DNA of 64,000 nt from Bacteriovorax sp. MedPE-SWde (GCA_001874305.1 MPCU01000005.1:327923-391922); one strand, 5' to 3'. Positions 19,353 through 28,474 are shown, counted from the first letter of the stretch. Program-made: numbers and translations. Notes: a model not told the origin generated them from the letters alone.

Positions 19353-21574
19353 TGGCCGAAGGACATATAATTACCGTAATTGGTGGTAAAGGTGGGGTTG
19401 GAAAATCTCAAGTTGCTGCTAACCTTGCTTTTGCATTTACGCAAGAGACAAGAGGAAAATCTCTTCTGTTAGACTTTGATCAAAAAGCTAGTGGAGATCA
19501 AAATTTAATTACTGGTATAAAAACAAAGAAGAACCTTAAAGACTTACTAAGTTTTGGTGGTGCAATTGATCCTCGATCTATGCAGCAGTTCTTAAATCCA
19601 CATCCTGCAGGAGTTAGCTATATTGGTCTTCCAAATGACCCAACAGCTACTGAAGGAATTGATGCTGAAGCATCAGGTAAAATATTAAAAGCTGTAACAA
19701 ATATGTTTCCAGTTACAGTAATTGATGCTGGAAATGAATTAACTCCTCTTGCTTGTAAGGCGCTTGAATTTTCAACTCTAATATTAGTTGTCGTAACACC
19801 CGATCTTCTTGCAATTAATCAAACGAAGAGACTTGTCTCTGAATTAACAACAATGATGTTTCCTAAAGAAATGATTCACTTTGTTTTTAATCAGGCCCAA
19901 AAAGGTCACCCTGTAACTCCTGATATTGCTGGGAAGTCTCTTGGTAGGCCAGTATTGGCCTCTATTTTAAAAGATGATCAAACTTGTGCACTTGCTCTGA
20001 ATCAGAGAAAGCCGGCGCTGTTAGTTGCTAAAGCAAGTAATTTTTCTAAAGGCGTTACAGAAGTAACGAGAAAGATCGTTCAAAAGAGTTTACTAAAACA
20101 ACTCGCTAAACTTAATAAACCATCTGATATTGGAAGTAAGAAAGATTCTGGTGGAGACGCAAAAACAGGAAATGCCTGGAGAGATCTAAAGGTTCGAATT
20201 CATAAAGGTCTTGTTGAAGAAATGGATCTTAGCAAGGAAGATGATAACGATCCCAAAGCTAAAATAATTTTAAAAGAGAAGACTAAGAAATTAGTTGTAG
20301 ATCTTTTAAATAAAGAAGATACGAAATCAATTCTAAAAAGTCGTGAAGACATGAATAGAATTGTTAAAGAAATTATTGATGAAGCACTTGGTTTAGGTCC
20401 TTTAGAAGACTTACTCTCTGATAAAACTGTTTCTGAAATTATGGTAGTTGGCCCTGAAAAAATATACTTTGAGCAGGGTGGTAAAATTAAGAAGTCAGAA
20501 ATTATATTCACCAACGATAGACAGGTTCTCAATGTAATTGAAAGAATTGTTGCACCTGTTGGTAGAAGAATTGATGAGAAAACTCCTTATGTAGATGCAA
20601 GGTTACACGATGGATCGAGAGTTCATGCAATTGTACCGCCATCTGCAATTGATGGTTGTTGTATAACCATTAGAAAATTCCCAGAAGAAAGATTAACTTA
20701 TAAGAACCTTGTAAGCTTTGGTTCATTAACTCAGAATATGGCCGACTTCTTAAGAATTGCGGTTGAGGGACATAAGAATATTATTGTTTCCGGTGGTACC
20801 GGTTCAGGTAAGACAACTCTAATTAATATCCTTGGTGGTTTCATTCAAGCTAATGAACGTATCATTACATGTGAAGACTCGGCCGAGCTAAACTTCCCTC
20901 AAGACCATATAGTTAGGCTTGAGACGAGACCTCCTTCACTGGAAGGGGATGGTGAAATCGATATTCGTTGTCTTGTTAAGCAATGTCTAAGAATGAGACC
21001 TGATAGAATTGTTGTTGGTGAGTGTCGTGGTGGTGAAACACTTGATATGTTACAAGCAATGGGGACTGGGCATGATGGTTCATTAACAACAGTCCACTCT
21101 AATAATCCACGTGAGTGTATTGGCCGAATTGAAACACTTGTACAGTATGCAGGTGCGGGACTTACACCTAAAGCAATTAGGGAAATGATTGCTAGTGCGG
21201 TTCATATGATTATTCAGCAATCTCGTCTTGATGATGGTTCACGTCGAGTAACACATATTACTGAAATTGGTGGTATTCAAGGTGAGGTCGTAACACTTCA
21301 AGATATCTTTCTCTTTGTTCAAAAGGGAATTGATAAGAGTGGTAAAATTATTGGTGAATTCCAGGCAACTGGATTTATTCCAAAGTTCATCGAGACGCTA
21401 GAAAAGAAAGGTTACAATATTCCTAGAGGACTATTTAGTAATGCTGCCCCTGCTGCAGCTCCGGCCGCTAAAAAGGCCGCTCCTCCTGCAGGCGGAAAGA
21501 AGCTTCCTCCTGGAGCGAAGCCTAGACCGCGTCCACCAGGTGCTGGTGGTAAAAAACCACCGGGAAAGGGTTAG
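19352..21574 (+). CDS. Fused TadZ/CpaE (MinD-like ATPase) - TadA/CpaF (secretion ATPase)
   Basis: GTG start; N-term TVIGGKGGVGKSQVAANLAFAF; C-term IIVSGGTGSGKTTLINILGG and MRPDRIVVGECRGGETLDMLQAMGTGHDGSLTTVHSN in one continuous ORF; Ala/Pro/Lys-rich tail. Confidence 0.92.
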   Translation: MAEGHIITVIGGKGGVGKSQVAANLAFAFTQETRGKSLLLDFDQKASGDQNLITGIKTKKNLKDLLSFGGAIDPRSMQQFLNPHPAGVSYIGLPNDPTATEGIDAEASGKILKAVTNMFPVTVIDAGNELTPLACKALEFSTLILVVVTPDLLAINQTKRLVSELTTMMFPKEMIHFVFNQAQKGHPVTPDIAGKSLGRPVLASILKDDQTCALALNQRKPALLVAKASNFSKGVTEVTRKIVQKSLLKQLAKLNKPSDIGSKKDSGGDAKTGNAWRDLKVRIHKGLVEEMDLSKEDDNDPKAKIILKEKTKKLVVDLLNKEDTKSILKSREDMNRIVKEIIDEALGLGPLEDLLSDKTVSEIMVVGPEKIYFEQGGKIKKSEIIFTNDRQVLNVIERIVAPVGRRIDEKTPYVDARLHDGSRVHAIVPPSAIDGCCITIRKFPEERLTYKNLVSFGSLTQNMADFLRIAVEGHKNIIVSGGTGSGKTTLINILGGFIQANERIITCEDSAELNFPQDHIVRLETRPPSLEGDGEIDIRCLVKQCLRMRPDRIVVGECRGGETLDMLQAMGTGHDGSLTTVHSNNPRECIGRIETLVQYAGAGLTPKAIREMIASAVHMIIQQSRLDDGSRRVTHITEIGGIQGEVVTLQDIFLFVQKGIDKSGKIIGEFQATGFIPKFIETLEKKGYNIPRGLFSNAAPAAAPAAKKAAPPAGGKKLPPGAKPRPRPPGAGGKKPPGKG

Positions 21575-21582
21575 GAGAATAG

Positions 21583-22473
21583 ATGTCTTTTTTTATTGAA
21601 TTAATAGGATTTAACGGAATGGTTGGGCTATTAGGCCTAGTCATTTTTATATTCTGTTATAAATACTCAATTGGTATTTTTGAATTTGTAGAAAGACAAA
21701 CTTTAGGAACTCGTACTTATATTATGGAGAAGCTTGAACTTCTCTTTATAGAAATACCTCCAGAGAAAATTACTTATATGTTACTTGGAGTTTCCGTTGG
21801 TGCGGGCTCTCTTGTTTTTCTTATTTTTGGAATTATGAGTAAGTGGCTAATTGGTTTTATCCTTGGAGTATTTGTAGCATTTATTGGATTTAAGATTCCC
21901 AAGCCAATAGTTGATTATATGGTTAATAAGCGTATTAAGGCTTATCAAAATCAAATGGTTGATGGGCTTCAGTTATTGGCCAATGGTCTAAGGGCAGGTT
22001 TATCTGTTCCACAATCAATTGGGATGGTCGTAGATGAAATGCCATCTCCTATATCTCAAGAATTTAGTGTAATGCTACAGCAAAATAGAATTGGAGTACC
22101 CCTAGAAGAGTGTTTTGATAACCTTGCAACAAGAATTCCTACTCAGGATAATGATATGTTCGTAAGTGCCATTAATATTCTACGTGAAACCGGTGGTAAT
22201 CTTGCTGAAGTATTCGATACAATTGTTTCTGTAATTAGAGAAAGAGTACGCCTTGCTCAAAAAGTAGAAACTGCGACTGCTCAGGGTAAATTCCAGGGAA
22301 TGGTAATTGCCTTTATGCCTTTTGCCATTTTAATCATGTATGGTCTAAGTGATCCTGACTCAATCAAGAGAATGTTCTCCCATCCTTTAGGAATTATCCT
22401 CGTTATAGTAGCGACGATTCTTGATATTATAGGGACTTATATTATTTTTCAGATAGTAAAAATAAAAGAGTAA
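21583..22473 (+). CDS. TadB-like pilus assembly membrane protein (T2SSF domain)
   Basis: DGLQLLANGLRAGLSVPQSIGMVVDEMPSPISQEF...ILRETGGNLAEVFDTIVSVIRER. Confidence 0.85.
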   Translation: MSFFIELIGFNGMVGLLGLVIFIFCYKYSIGIFEFVERQTLGTRTYIMEKLELLFIEIPPEKITYMLLGVSVGAGSLVFLIFGIMSKWLIGFILGVFVAFIGFKIPKPIVDYMVNKRIKAYQNQMVDGLQLLANGLRAGLSVPQSIGMVVDEMPSPISQEFSVMLQQNRIGVPLEECFDNLATRIPTQDNDMFVSAINILRETGGNLAEVFDTIVSVIRERVRLAQKVETATAQGKFQGMVIAFMPFAILIMYGLSDPDSIKRMFSHPLGIILVIVATILDIIGTYIIFQIVKIKE

Positions 22474-22482
22474 GTTTTTCCT

Positions 22483-22508
22483 TAAATATTTTCAAATAAT
22501 ACCGATAA
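22483..22508 (+). promoter_or_regulatory. Sigma-28-like promoter upstream of RHS/YD protein
   Basis: TAAA-N14-ACCGATAA. Confidence 0.55.
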
Positions 22509-22550
22509 ACAATTGAGAACTAGAAAAAGTAGAGCAAAAAAGGATTGTAA

Positions 22551-24182
22551 GTGATGAAAATTTTAAAGACTCTCGTTCTATTAGCAATGGTTGTGACGAG
22601 CACACATGCAGGTGTAAACCTGAAAAACGGTAACTTCTATATCACGTATACTGATATTGTAGTTCCTGGTGGCGGACACGATCTTGTTATCGAAAGAACG
22701 TACAACTCAAGATCACCTGAAAAAGGTTGGTTTGGTTATGGTTGGGGATCAGACTATGAGACTCATTTATCAGTATCAGCTGACGGTTCAGTAGTAGTCC
22801 ATGAAAATGGATCTGGTGCAATGACGAGATTTACGCCAAGAAAAGCAGTAAATGCTGAATCTGCCGCGAAGAAAATTGTCGATGCAATGAGAAAGAAAAC
22901 TTCGGTTTCTACTCAGGTAGCAAGCTCTCTTATTAAGAAGCTGACTAACGATGCTGAATTAAGACAAGCTTACGCTAAGAGATTTAACGTAAAAGCTTCA
23001 CTAGCTGCAGGAACAGAGTTGTTCTCAAATGTTAGAGGTCTTCAAAAAGTTGTTAAGACTAAGAATGGTTTCATCAGAAAGTATAATGATGGTAGAGAAC
23101 ATCAGTTCAATGAATCAGGAAAGCTAACAAGAGTTAAAGATAAGAATGGTTACCTTGTAAAACTTGAATACAAGAGTGGTATCCTTAAGTCTTTAAAAGA
23201 TTCAATGGCAAAGCAAGTATTCTTTGATTGGTACCCAGATGGGAAGATCAAGAGTGTTGAGTCTGGTGCTGGTAAGAAAACATTTTATAAGTATGATCAA
23301 GGTGAAAACCTAGTTGAAGCTAAAGATGTTGCTGGTAACTCATTTAACTATAGCTACGATTTTAATCACAATATGGTTGGGATTAAGTATAAAGACGGTT
23401 CTTCAATGAAGATTGCTTATACTAAGAAAACTCAATTTGTAGACATGATTACAAAGAAGAGTGGCGAAACTGTTAAGTATAAGTATGAGTCTAATCCTAA
23501 AAACTCTGAGTATCATTACTGGACTTTAGTAGCTAAGAAAAACCCAGCTGGTAAAGAAATCACTAATAGATATGAGTATGAGATTAAAAAGAAACCAGAT
23601 GGTTCTCACTACACTTACAGAATCCTTACAGTTGTAAATAATGTAAAAACAGAAACAATCTATACTGAATGTTGTTCTCTTCCAAAGCAAATTAAAAGAG
23701 GAAAGCATGTTACAAACTTTGAGTATAATAAGAAAGGTCTTCTGACTAAGAAGTACTCTTCAAGAGGTGACTTCGTTCAACTGAAGTACCATAAGAAGTT
23801 TAATAAGATTACTAAAGTTGTTAATAAGACAGGTTGGACTAACTTTGAATATGACAAGAAAGGTAATCTTAAGCGTGCCGAAAATGCAAAAGGTATGTCA
23901 GTACTACTGATTTATGATAGCAAAGGTAGAATCGCTAAAATGATGGATATCAACAAGAAGACTAAGAAGAAAAGAGCTCTAAGCTTCATCTATAACGCTC
24001 AAGGGAAACCTGTTGAGATCGCTATGGCAAAAGTTGGTAAAATCAATGTTAAGTATGACAACTACGGTGAAATCCTAAAAGTAGAGTCAAAGTCTGGACA
24101 CAGAATGGCACTACAAGTTACTCAGGCCTTCCAATCACTACTAGCGATTGTTAAGCCAGCAGGAGTTAACTTAAATATGTAA
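22551..24182 (+). CDS. Secreted RHS/YD-repeat protein
   Basis: Signal peptide; VPGGGHDLVIERTYNSRSPEKGWFGYGWGSDYE (DUF6531/RHS N-terminal) and repeated YD-type units. Confidence 0.85.
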   Translation: MMKILKTLVLLAMVVTSTHAGVNLKNGNFYITYTDIVVPGGGHDLVIERTYNSRSPEKGWFGYGWGSDYETHLSVSADGSVVVHENGSGAMTRFTPRKAVNAESAAKKIVDAMRKKTSVSTQVASSLIKKLTNDAELRQAYAKRFNVKASLAAGTELFSNVRGLQKVVKTKNGFIRKYNDGREHQFNESGKLTRVKDKNGYLVKLEYKSGILKSLKDSMAKQVFFDWYPDGKIKSVESGAGKKTFYKYDQGENLVEAKDVAGNSFNYSYDFNHNMVGIKYKDGSSMKIAYTKKTQFVDMITKKSGETVKYKYESNPKNSEYHYWTLVAKKNPAGKEITNRYEYEIKKKPDGSHYTYRILTVVNNVKTETIYTECCSLPKQIKRGKHVTNFEYNKKGLLTKKYSSRGDFVQLKYHKKFNKITKVVNKTGWTNFEYDKKGNLKRAENAKGMSVLLIYDSKGRIAKMMDINKKTKKKRALSFIYNAQGKPVEIAMAKVGKINVKYDNYGEILKVESKSGHRMALQVTQAFQSLLAIVKPAGVNLNM

Positions 24183-24195
24183 GCCAAGTATAATT

Positions 24196-24230
24196 GGCGC
24201 GCTAAATACCTGAATCAGCTATTTAGCGCC
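24196..24230 (+). terminator. Hairpin after RHS-like gene (probable terminator)
   Basis: GGCG-c-GCTAAATA...TATTTAGCGCC stem, AT-rich tail. Confidence 0.55.
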
Positions 24231-24284
24231 ATTATTTGGTGAAATATTGAGAAGCAAGTAGAATTAAATTATTAGGAGATAAAG

Positions 24285-24482
24285 ATGAAAAAATTATTTA
24301 AAACACTTCTAGTATGCGGATTTGCTCTAACAGCTCTCTCTGCCGATATGAAGGAAGGGAAGACTGGTTGCGAAGATGGCTTTACTGTAGATTGTAAGAA
24401 GAACCCTGAGCTATGTAAGGGTACAGAAGCATCTAAAACTGAAGAAAAAGATACAGACGCAGACTCAAAAGAAAGAGGTTAA
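24285..24482 (+). CDS. Small secreted protein, SKERG family member 1
   Basis: Signal peptide MKKLFKTLLVCGFALTALSA; KTGCED; C-terminal SKERG; RBS aggag. Confidence 0.75.
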   Translation: MKKLFKTLLVCGFALTALSADMKEGKTGCEDGFTVDCKKNPELCKGTEASKTEEKDTDADSKERG

Positions 24483-24504
24483 TCACTTAACTCTATATTT
24501 TATA

Positions 24505-24536
24505 AAGGCTCATCTTAATGATGGGCCTTTTTTTTT
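24505..24536 (+). terminator. Intrinsic terminator
   Basis: AAGGCtCATC-ttaa-GATGgGCCTT followed by T-run. Confidence 0.9.
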
Positions 24537-24605
24537 GAATAAATTACAAGAAACTCATAAATAAATTATCTCGTGCTATAACTCGTTCATCTATTTTTGG
24601 AGGAA

Positions 24606-24995
24606 CGAATGAAGAGCTTATCTAAATTGCTAATTATATTAGCTATTACAAAGTCTATTTTTGCCCAATCAGGTTATGGATTCTACTTTATTACGGATTG
24701 TGACAACTCATATGAAGAGCAGTATGGCAGTTATTGTCTTGCTGTCGTTAGTAACGTGGCCCGCTTTGACGATTGTTCACCTGGACGCTTAGGTGGCTGT
24801 CAAAAAACTCTATTTGGTATGGATGTAGAAGATAGATATTCTTCTAAATTCAATCCAATGGATACGAGAATGAAGTTGAAAGACTCATTTTCTAAAGCTC
24901 GTAAAGAAAGGGCTAGAAAGATTAAAGACTATAAATCTAAGAGCAACTATACGGTTAAAAGAATGTACGTTGGTGAATATTTTGAGGGGAACTAA
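24606..24995 (+). CDS. Hypothetical secreted protein
   Basis: Signal-like N-term MKSLSKLLIILAITKSIFAQS; several Cys in mature part; start could also be 24597/24609. Confidence 0.6.
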   Translation, partial: RMKSLSKLLIILAITKSIFAQSGYGFYFITDCDNSYEEQYGSYCLAVVSNVARFDDCSPGRLGGCQKTLFGMDVEDRYSSKFNPMDTRMKLKDSFSKARKERARKIKDYKSKSNYTVKRMYVGEYFEGN

Positions 24996-24996
24996 G

Positions 24997-25527
24997 ATGT
25001 TAAAATTATTGAAAACTGGAATGGTTGTCGCCGTAAGCTTAGGTGCGTTTGCAGCTCCAACTCTTTCAGAGACAGCAGACTGGCTAAAAAAGAAAACAAT
25101 TGAAATGAGTGATTTCCGCTATATACACTCATATGGGAATGAATATGATAATTATAAGGCGATTATCTTCATAGATGCAGAGAACTGTAGTGTAGATCTT
25201 CTAGAGCGCTATAAAGTTGATGCAGAAGGGGTTTATAACGAATTCGATGAATATGTAGATTATAAGAGCTTTGAGAAGATTTCCAGTTTCAACCTTTCTA
25301 AAGTTGATAGTGTTTACCAAGACGAAGATACTATATACCTATCTTCTGACCTAAAAGCCTTCGATCGCACGGTTAAAATATGGCATAAGCGTTCGAGTTC
25401 TTACCAAGAAAATGTTCGTAAGATAAATTTTGGTGCCTTAGATAGCTCTTACGCTGAAAGATATGCAAAGGCCCTTAGGCATGCGATTGGACTTTGCGCA
25501 GAGGATGAAACAGACGAGCCATTCTAA
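24997..25527 (+). CDS. Hypothetical secreted protein
   Basis: MLKLLKTGMVVAVSLGAFAAPTLS signal-like; start 24997 after stop of upstream gene with gaggggaac RBS. Confidence 0.65.
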   Translation: MLKLLKTGMVVAVSLGAFAAPTLSETADWLKKKTIEMSDFRYIHSYGNEYDNYKAIIFIDAENCSVDLLERYKVDAEGVYNEFDEYVDYKSFEKISSFNLSKVDSVYQDEDTIYLSSDLKAFDRTVKIWHKRSSSYQENVRKINFGALDSSYAERYAKALRHAIGLCAEDETDEPF

Positions 25528-25626
25528 AAATGTGACTAATAATTCAACAATGTTTGAAAGTTATTCAATTTCCTCATAGAATCCAATGTAAAAACAGTAT
25601 GTTATGAGTGTGGAGGCTTTCAAATA

Positions 25627-25643
25627 TTGGCACACCCCTTGCT
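25627..25643 (+). promoter_or_regulatory. Sigma-54 promoter of SKERG peptide 2
   Basis: TTGGCACACCCCTTGCT: GG-N10-GC spacing and match to TGGCACG-N4-TTGCW. Confidence 0.8.
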
Positions 25644-25683
25644 TATATATAAGTAGAAACAATAACAACACAGGGGAAAAATT

Positions 25684-25866
25684 ATGAAAAAACTAGCACT
25701 ACTAACACTTGTACTTATGAGCTTTACAAACGCATTTGCAATGTCTGAATCAAAGACAAAATGTGAGGACGCTAACCAGGTATCAGCATACCAAGAGCAA
25801 ATTAAAGATGTTAACGTTCAAAGTGAAGGCCAAGAAGTAAAATCAGGTTCAAAAGAAAGAGGTTAA
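25684..25866 (+). CDS. Small secreted protein, SKERG family member 2
   Basis: MKKLALLTLVLMSFTNAFA signal peptide; MSESKTKCED; C-terminal SKERG; RBS cagggg. Confidence 0.78.
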   Translation: MKKLALLTLVLMSFTNAFAMSESKTKCEDANQVSAYQEQIKDVNVQSEGQEVKSGSKERG

Positions 25867-25885
25867 TTCCTCAACAAAATATCAC

Positions 25886-25918
25886 AAGGCCACCTTCTAT
25901 AGGTGGCCTTTTTTTTTG
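25886..25918 (+). terminator. Intrinsic terminator
   Basis: AAGGCCACCT-tcta-taGGTGGCCTT followed by T9. Confidence 0.93.
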
Positions 25919-25966
25919 CTTTTACAAATATATATTCGGCCCTAAGATATAATCTAGGGGAATATA

Positions 25967-27337
25967 ATGGATAAAATCACAGAGGCCGTTCAGCTTCAAA
26001 ACGACACTATTAAATCTAATAAACTACTTGATATCTCAAAGCGAATCGAGCTTCTTTTAAAGCTTAAAGAGGTGATTTGCGACAATGAACAGAGAATTGT
26101 TGATGCTCTTAAGGCAGATCTTAATAAACCTGTTTTTGAGTCATATATCAGTGAAATTGACTTTGTTGTTCACGAAATTGACCTAGCAATTTCTAATATT
26201 AGAAAGTGGGCAAAACCCCAAAAGGTTGGTAGCCCACTAACTTTCTTCCCTGTTAAAAGCTATATTTATAAGGAACCTTACGGGAAAGTATTAATTATTT
26301 CTCCCTGGAATTACCCATTTCAGTTATTACTAGATCCACTTGTCGGAGCTATTGCAGCTGGAAATACAGCAATACTTAAGCCCTCTGAAATGGCCCCTAG
26401 CACCGCTAAAGTGATAACAGAGCTAATAGAGAGTAAAATAGATAAGAAGTATATTGCTGTGGTTAACGGTGGAGTGGAAGAGACGACCGCCCTTTTAGAG
26501 CAAAGGTTTGATTATATCTTTTATACAGGTAACGGACATGTCGCCCGTATCGTTATGGCGGCTGCTGCTAAACATTTAACACCAGTGACATTAGAGTTAG
26601 GTGGTAAAAGTCCTTGTGTAGTTCTCAATAAAGATTTGGACTTAAGCGCTAAGAGGATCGTTTGGGGGAAGTTTTTTAATGCTGGTCAGACCTGTGTTGC
26701 TCCTGACTACGTCCTTATTACACCAGAAGCAAAAGATACATTTGTTAAGGCCTGCGAGAAATGGATCAGCTACTTCTATGGTAAAGACGTAAAATCTTCA
26801 TCTGACTATGGACGTATAATTAATGAAAGACACTTTGATAGACTCAACTCCTACATTGAGGGAAGCGAGCCCTTGACTGGAGGAATTGTTGATAAGTCCG
26901 AAAAATATATTTCACCGACACTCGTAAGCGCTGATAGTAAAAGCTCTATTATGCAGGATGAGATATTTGGGCCAATACTTCCAATCGTTGAAATAAGTGA
27001 TCTAAGTGAAGCGATATCTTTTATTAGGACTAACGAAAAGCCATTGGCCAGTTACGCTTTCTTAGATGAAGCCTCTGAGAAAGATCGTTTTGTATCTGAA
27101 GTGTCTTCAGGTGGAATGGTAATAAACGATACGATTGTTCATCTTTCTAACCCTAAACTGCCATTTGGTGGAGTTGGTGAGAGCGGTATAGGCGGTTATC
27201 ACGGTAAATACTCATTTGAGCTCTTTTCACACTCTAAGTCTGTTATGAAGAGGTCTTTTCTATTTGAAAACTCTCTAAGATATCCTCCCTATCAAGGGAA
27301 GCTAGACCTAATAAGAAAGATAATGTCTATTCTTTAG
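25967..27337 (+). CDS. Aldehyde dehydrogenase family protein
   Basis: ISPWNYPFQLLLDPLVGAIAAGNTAILKPSE; VTLELGGKSPCVV; FNAGQTCVAPDYVL. Confidence 0.95.
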   Translation: MDKITEAVQLQNDTIKSNKLLDISKRIELLLKLKEVICDNEQRIVDALKADLNKPVFESYISEIDFVVHEIDLAISNIRKWAKPQKVGSPLTFFPVKSYIYKEPYGKVLIISPWNYPFQLLLDPLVGAIAAGNTAILKPSEMAPSTAKVITELIESKIDKKYIAVVNGGVEETTALLEQRFDYIFYTGNGHVARIVMAAAAKHLTPVTLELGGKSPCVVLNKDLDLSAKRIVWGKFFNAGQTCVAPDYVLITPEAKDTFVKACEKWISYFYGKDVKSSSDYGRIINERHFDRLNSYIEGSEPLTGGIVDKSEKYISPTLVSADSKSSIMQDEIFGPILPIVEISDLSEAISFIRTNEKPLASYAFLDEASEKDRFVSEVSSGGMVINDTIVHLSNPKLPFGGVGESGIGGYHGKYSFELFSHSKSVMKRSFLFENSLRYPPYQGKLDLIRKIMSIL

Positions 27338-27407
27338 ACAGTTTCAAGGCATGTATAAAATAAATACAGGGCATGCCTTCTAACTCCCTAATAAGTGATG
27401 AACTTAC

Positions 27408-27424
27408 TTGGCACGACTTGTGCA
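27408..27424 (+). promoter_or_regulatory. Sigma-54 promoter of small secreted protein 3
   Basis: TTGGCACGACTTGTGCA: GG-N10-GC spacing. Confidence 0.75.
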
Positions 27425-27464
27425 ATAGTAATAGTAAGAAAAACTAATCGCAATTGGGGGCGAC

Positions 27465-27662
27465 ATGAAAATTTTAATTTTAGGATTACTACTTACAACA
27501 GCAACAAATGTACTAGCGCTATCTGAATCAAAGACAGATGCAGCAATGGATTCACAATGTCTTCATAAGAAATTTTATGCTGATATGGATGAAATTGACT
27601 CGAAGTTAGCAGCTGCTGAAAAGAAGCTAGAAGAACTAGAAGGTGCAACTACTACTAGATAA
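27465..27662 (+). CDS. Small secreted protein sharing SESKT motif
   Basis: MKILILGLLLTTATNVLA signal peptide then LSESKT; C-terminal short coiled-coil-like segment. Confidence 0.7.
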   Translation: MKILILGLLLTTATNVLALSESKTDAAMDSQCLHKKFYADMDEIDSKLAAAEKKLEELEGATTTR

Positions 27663-27682
27663 GTATCATAAGATTATATTTT

Positions 27683-28030
27683 CTAATGATGCGTTTGCTG
27701 AAGAATCCTTAAAAGGGCCTCTCTCTCTTGTGGAGTGTAGCTATCTTTTGGATGGGAATCAACTGAGTGAGCAGAGGACTTCTTTCCTGCTGAAGTTGTT
27801 GATTTAATCTTGTCTTCTTTAATAGATGTATTATTAACTAATTTATCACCAATACGTTTAGTTTCAGTGATGCTATTTGATATTGCCCCACGGATAGAAC
27901 TGAAAATTTGCTTCGTATATGGTTTTGCTAAATCATTAGCATAGTTAAAAACCACTTTGTTCTCAGAAACTGGAATACTTAAAATAACGAAACTTAGTGA
28001 AAAATAGATTAGAAATTTAATCACAAACAT
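27683..28030 (-). CDS. Hypothetical secreted/membrane-anchored protein
   Basis: N-terminal hydrophobic segment; adjacent to response regulator. Confidence 0.55.
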   Translation of the reverse strand: MFVIKFLIYFSLSFVILSIPVSENKVVFNYANDLAKPYTKQIFSSIRGAISNSITETKRIGDKLVNNTSIKEDKIKSTTSAGKKSSAHSVDSHPKDSYTPQEREALLRILQQTHH

Positions 28031-28449
28031 TAACTTGCCTCTTTAACAATCTCGTATTCAACTTTCTCAATTGATTTAATTAAATCTTCTTCTTGAAAAG
28101 GTTTAGTGAGGAAATCTGTCGCACCTGTAGAAATAGATTCAATAACAACACTTTCAAGATCTAGAGTAGACATCATTATGATATGCGGCTCTTTCACATT
28201 CTCTTTAATGTGTGTAGCTAGCTCTAGACCACTAACTTCTGGCATAACTACATCTAGTAAGAATACATTGGCACCAGTTGTAAAGGCCTGTTGAATTCCT
28301 TGTTCTGCACTACTTGCTTGACCAACGACATTGAATCCTTCTTTTTCAAGAATATTAACAATGGTTCTTCTTGAGAGATCTGAATCATCAACAACAAGAA
28401 TTTTAACTAGGTCACTTCGTTTTGCTTTATTTATATTTTCTACAGTCAT
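28030..28449 (-). CDS. CheY-like response regulator
   Basis: ILVVDDSDLSRRTIVNIL, VFLLDVVMPEVSGLEL, ATDFLTKPF. Confidence 0.92.
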   Translation of the reverse strand: MTVENINKAKRSDLVKILVVDDSDLSRRTIVNILEKEGFNVVGQASSAEQGIQQAFTTGANVFLLDVVMPEVSGLELATHIKENVKEPHIIMMSTLDLESVVIESISTGATDFLTKPFQEEDLIKSIEKVEYEIVKEAS

Positions 28450-28474
28450 AATGATATTTTAATTGAGTTAGAGG

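Noticed and set aside
24196-24284. TTGGCGCGC upstream of SKERG peptide 1 as a sigma-54 promoter
   Set aside because: No GC at the required N10 spacing; sequence is part of the RHS gene's terminator hairpin
27343-27387. Imperfect hairpin AAGGCATG...CATGCCTT after the aldehyde dehydrogenase gene as an intrinsic terminator
   Set aside because: No T-run follows; could be a chance palindrome
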